Positions 61,695 through 64,000 of a DNA stretch of 64,000 nt are shown here, piece after piece. The DNA lies in assembly GCA_016841665.1 (NCBI GenBank), contig JAENYT010000005.1, positions 50,625 through 114,624 on the forward strand. Reading direction: 5' to 3'. The stretch comes from Methanobacteriota archaeon (lineage in GTDB: Archaea > Halobacteriota > Methanomicrobia > Methanomicrobiales > Methanomicrobiaceae). Every line of letters begins with the position of its first letter. Position 1 is the first letter of the stretch. The notes beneath the pieces are model-generated. The model ran no database searches and had not been told where the DNA came from. It worked only from the letters and a program-made list of their open reading frames with translations. The position numbers and the translations under genes were made by a program.

Positions 61695-63116
61695 TTATGC
61701 CTCCTTTCTGTCGAGCAGTTCTTTGATGCGCCGCCCGAGGTCTTTCGCGTCGGCGCGTCCCCGCGTCTCCCGCATCGCCTGGCCCACCAGGAAGTTCAGC
61801 GCACCGCCTTTGCCGCGGTGGTAGTCGGCAACAGCCCCCGGGTGCGCCTCGACCACTTTTGCCACCACCTCGTCGAACTCATCGCCAGCAGCTTTCCGCA
61901 GCCCGAGCCGGTCCACGATGACCGAGGGCATCTCCATCTCCCCGCCGCCTGCATGCGCATCGAGCATGGTGCGGAGCACATCCACGCCCGCCCGGTCGGT
62001 GATAGCATCCGCTTTCAACAGCGCGAGCAGGTCGGCGAAGCGGGCGCCGGGCACCTGGTCGATCTTCATGTCGCGGTAGTTGAGCTCGCCGAGCAGGGTA
62101 TCGGCCACCCACGTGGCTGCGAGCACCGGGTCGTCGCCGGCGATCTCCTCGTAAAAGTTCGCAAGTTTCATGTCGCCGGTGAGCGTGCGGGCATGGTTGA
62201 CGGAGATGCCGTACTGCTCCACAAAGCGCACTTTGCGGGCGTCGGGCAGTTCGGGCAGGGTGATGGCGTCCAGCCAGTCCCTCACGTGGAGGGGCCGCAG
62301 GTCGGGTTCAGGGAAGTAGCGGTAATCGGTCTCCTCCTCCTTGCTGCGTGAAGACATGGTGATACCCCGCCCTTCATTGAAATGGCGTGTCTCCCGCGCG
62401 ATCTCGTGGCCCCGGGTGATCTGGTTTTTCTGGCGGGTGATCTCGAAGGTGAGGGCTTTTTCCACCCCCTTGTAGGAGGAGATGTTCTTGCACTCCACCC
62501 GGTTGTGGCCCTCGAGGGAGATGTTGGCATCCACGCGGATGGCGCCCTCGCGCTCACCGTCGAAGACCTCAAGGTACTCGAGGGTGGCCCGCAGCTTGTT
62601 GAGGAACCGCCGCGCCTCTTTGGGCGAGCGCAGGTCGGGCTCGGTCACGATCTCGATGAGGGGGATGCCGCTGCGGTTGTAGTCCACGAGCGAGTACCCG
62701 GCGCGGTCGCGACCGCTCTTGTGGACCAGCCGGCCGGGGTCCTCCTCCATGTGGACGCGCGTGATCCGCACATCCTTCGGGGTGCCGTCATCGGCCTCGA
62801 TCTCGATGATCCCCCGCTCGGCGAGGGGGCGGTCGTACTGGGTGATCTGGTAGCCCTTGGGGAGGTCCGGGTAGAAGTAGTTCTTCCGTGAAAATTCGGA
62901 CGCATCCGCCACCTCCAGGTTGAGGGCTTTTGCCACCCGGAGGGCGTACTCCACCGCCTTTCTGTTGACGCGGGGAAGGGCGCCCGGAAGACCCAGGCAG
63001 ACCGGACAGACGTGGGTGTTGGGCGGGTCGTCGCGGTAGTCGGTGGAACAGCCGCAGAACAGCTTGGTATTCGTATTCAGCTGGCAGTGGATCTCCAGCC
63101 CAATGATCACCTTCAT
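61695..63116 (-). CDS. gatB: Aspartyl/glutamyl-tRNA amidotransferase subunit B
   Basis: 473 residues. GLEIHCQLNTNTKLFC at the N-terminus, the zinc motif CGCS...CPVCLGLPG, and the C-terminal YqeY-like tail with GQAMRETRGRADA are diagnostic. The kinase-like centre activates Glu-tRNA-Gln or Asp-tRNA-Asn. ATG 63116 overlaps the gatA stop (ATGA), setting the start; an upstream open frame is gatA out of frame. Confidence 0.95.
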   Translation of the reverse strand: MKVIIGLEIHCQLNTNTKLFCGCSTDYRDDPPNTHVCPVCLGLPGALPRVNRKAVEYALRVAKALNLEVADASEFSRKNYFYPDLPKGYQITQYDRPLAERGIIEIEADDGTPKDVRITRVHMEEDPGRLVHKSGRDRAGYSLVDYNRSGIPLIEIVTEPDLRSPKEARRFLNKLRATLEYLEVFDGEREGAIRVDANISLEGHNRVECKNISSYKGVEKALTFEITRQKNQITRGHEIARETRHFNEGRGITMSSRSKEEETDYRYFPEPDLRPLHVRDWLDAITLPELPDARKVRFVEQYGISVNHARTLTGDMKLANFYEEIAGDDPVLAATWVADTLLGELNYRDMKIDQVPGARFADLLALLKADAITDRAGVDVLRTMLDAHAGGGEMEMPSVIVDRLGLRKAAGDEFDEVVAKVVEAHPGAVADYHRGKGGALNFLVGQAMRETRGRADAKDLGRRIKELLDRKEA

Positions 63117-64000
63117 GCCGATCCCTCCTGTTCGAATGCATATGCCGCATCCACCACCACCTCGTCCTCGAAGTGGCGGCCGATGATCTGCAGGCCGACC
63201 GGCATTCCCTCCACCCGGCCGCAAGGCACCGAGATGGCAGGAACCCCGGCAAGGTTCGCGGGGACGGTGAGGACATCGGAGAGGTACATGGAGAGGGGAT
63301 CCGACTTCTCGCCGAGCCTGAACGCCACGGTGGGCATGGTGGGGCCGGCGATCACGTCCACGGATTTGAGCACCCGCTCAAATTCCCGGCGCACGTTTTC
63401 CTTTGCCATCTGCGCCTTGGCGTAGTACTTCCCGTAGTAGCCCGCGGAGAGGGCGAAGGTGCCGAGCATGATGCGCCGCTGCACCTCGCGCCCGAAATGC
63501 TCACCCCGGAACTCCTGGAACTCGTCGTGCCAGGATCGTTTCGTCTCGACTGCGGGGCCGTAGCGGACGCCGTCAAACCGTGCGAGGTTCGAACTGGCTT
63601 CGCTGGTGCAGGTCACGTAGTAGGCGGCGAGGGCGTACTCCATGCTCGGGATGCTGCACTCCTCGATGACCGCCCCCGCACCCTCCAGGGTGGCGATGGC
63701 GTCGCGCACGCATTCCGCCACCGGGGGGTCGACCCCTTCTCCGAAGTACTCCACGGGGATGCCGATCTTCATCCCCCTGATCTCGCCGGAGGGTGCATGC
63801 GCATACGGGCGGTCGTAGGAGGTCGAATCGCGCGCATCATACCGGCAGAGGATTTCCATGAGCGTCGAGACGTCGGCGGCGTTCCGGGCCATCGGCCCGA
63901 TTTGCTCGAGCGAATTCGAATAGGCGATGAGGCCGTACCGTGACACGCGCCCATAGGTCGGCTTGAGGCCCACGATACCGCAGAATGCCGCGGGACAGCG
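63113..64000 (-). CDS. gatA: Aspartyl/glutamyl-tRNA amidotransferase subunit A (partial, N-terminus beyond right edge)
   Basis: 296 codons of the C-terminal part. The first residues in the window (RCPAAFCGIVGLKPTYGRVSR in part) fall directly after the amidase Ser-cis-Ser motif, which with the catalytic Lys lies outside the window. DVIAGPTMPTVAF and the LAGVPAISVPCGR-x-GMPVGLQIIG end are typical. GatA hydrolyses Gln to give ammonia to GatB. A gatC gene, if present, would be upstream outside the window. Confidence 0.94.
   Translation of the reverse strand, partial: RCPAAFCGIVGLKPTYGRVSRYGLIAYSNSLEQIGPMARNAADVSTLMEILCRYDARDSTSYDRPYAHAPSGEIRGMKIGIPVEYFGEGVDPPVAECVRDAIATLEGAGAVIEECSIPSMEYALAAYYVTCTSEASSNLARFDGVRYGPAVETKRSWHDEFQEFRGEHFGREVQRRIMLGTFALSAGYYGKYYAKAQMAKENVRREFERVLKSVDVIAGPTMPTVAFRLGEKSDPLSMYLSDVLTVPANLAGVPAISVPCGRVEGMPVGLQIIGRHFEDEVVVDAAYAFEQEGSA

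Noticed and set aside
1..64000. CRISPR arrays, rRNA genes and insertion-sequence transposases
   Set aside because: I looked for regularly spaced repeats, rRNA-like conserved blocks and transposase motifs on both strands and found none; the only tRNA is tRNA-Val.

Overview
The window is about 64 kb of a GC-rich, gene-dense archaeal chromosome. The gene set points to a hydrogenotrophic methanogen, most likely of the order Methanomicrobiales. It includes methenyl-H4MPT cyclohydrolase (mch), a methanopterin-pathway RFAP synthase, methanogenesis marker protein 12, four-subunit pyruvate:ferredoxin oxidoreductase, archaeal cobalamin genes (cobT, cobZ, cobS), geranylgeranylglyceryl phosphate synthase, EF-1alpha, archaeal ribosomal proteins, Orc1/Cdc6, a CetZ/FtsZ-like GTPase and GatB/GatA. 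The order-level call is an inference from gene content.

Layout. 1-9.5 kb: a PAS sensor with a degenerate receiver, carbamate kinase, two tandem aryl-CoA ligases with an ACT protein, an HPS-RraA fusion, a nitroreductase, and a guaAA-ykgJ-traB operon. 9.6-16.5 kb: cobT, a 1019-residue ribbon-helix-helix/coiled-coil protein, cobZ-cobS, and a siroheme/ferredoxin sulfite-reductase-like protein. 16.6-19.9 kb: tuf, rps10 and an Agl23-like membrane protein. 20.1-27.4 kb: a CetZ-like gene paired with a secreted coiled-coil protein, divergent from a four-gene envelope-glycosylation cassette. 27.5-33.1 kb: rpl7ae-rps28e-rpl24e-ndk, with a kink-turn-like element in the rpl7ae leader, then membrane proteins, a nitrilase, threonine synthase and DUF5803. 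33.2-45.1 kb: porCDAB, marker 12, an epimerase, apgM, a chorismate-lyase/RFAP-synthase fusion, cdc6 and mch.

45.35-51.60 kb: an AT-rich, roughly 6.2-kb integrated element in the 3' half of tRNA-Val(TAC), bounded by 47-bp perfect direct repeats (attL and attR). An integrase fragment lies at each end. Both read through the 47-bp core in the same frame, so the excised circle would carry one continuous integrase gene. This is SSV-type organisation. The cargo is a DinG/XPD-like helicase with a four-Cys cluster, two tandem paralogous 46-residue acidic proteins, and three membrane proteins. I consider this the most interesting part of the window.

51.7-64 kb: small zinc-ribbon and membrane proteins, a lipoprotein, a NifB-type radical SAM protein, then a run of minus-strand housekeeping genes (thrS, dcd, trmJ-like, GGGP synthase, topA, gatB, and gatA cut by the right edge). 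Most operons show ATGA-type overlaps. Several genes have TATA boxes about 25-30 bp upstream of the start, which suggests short-leader or leaderless mRNAs.
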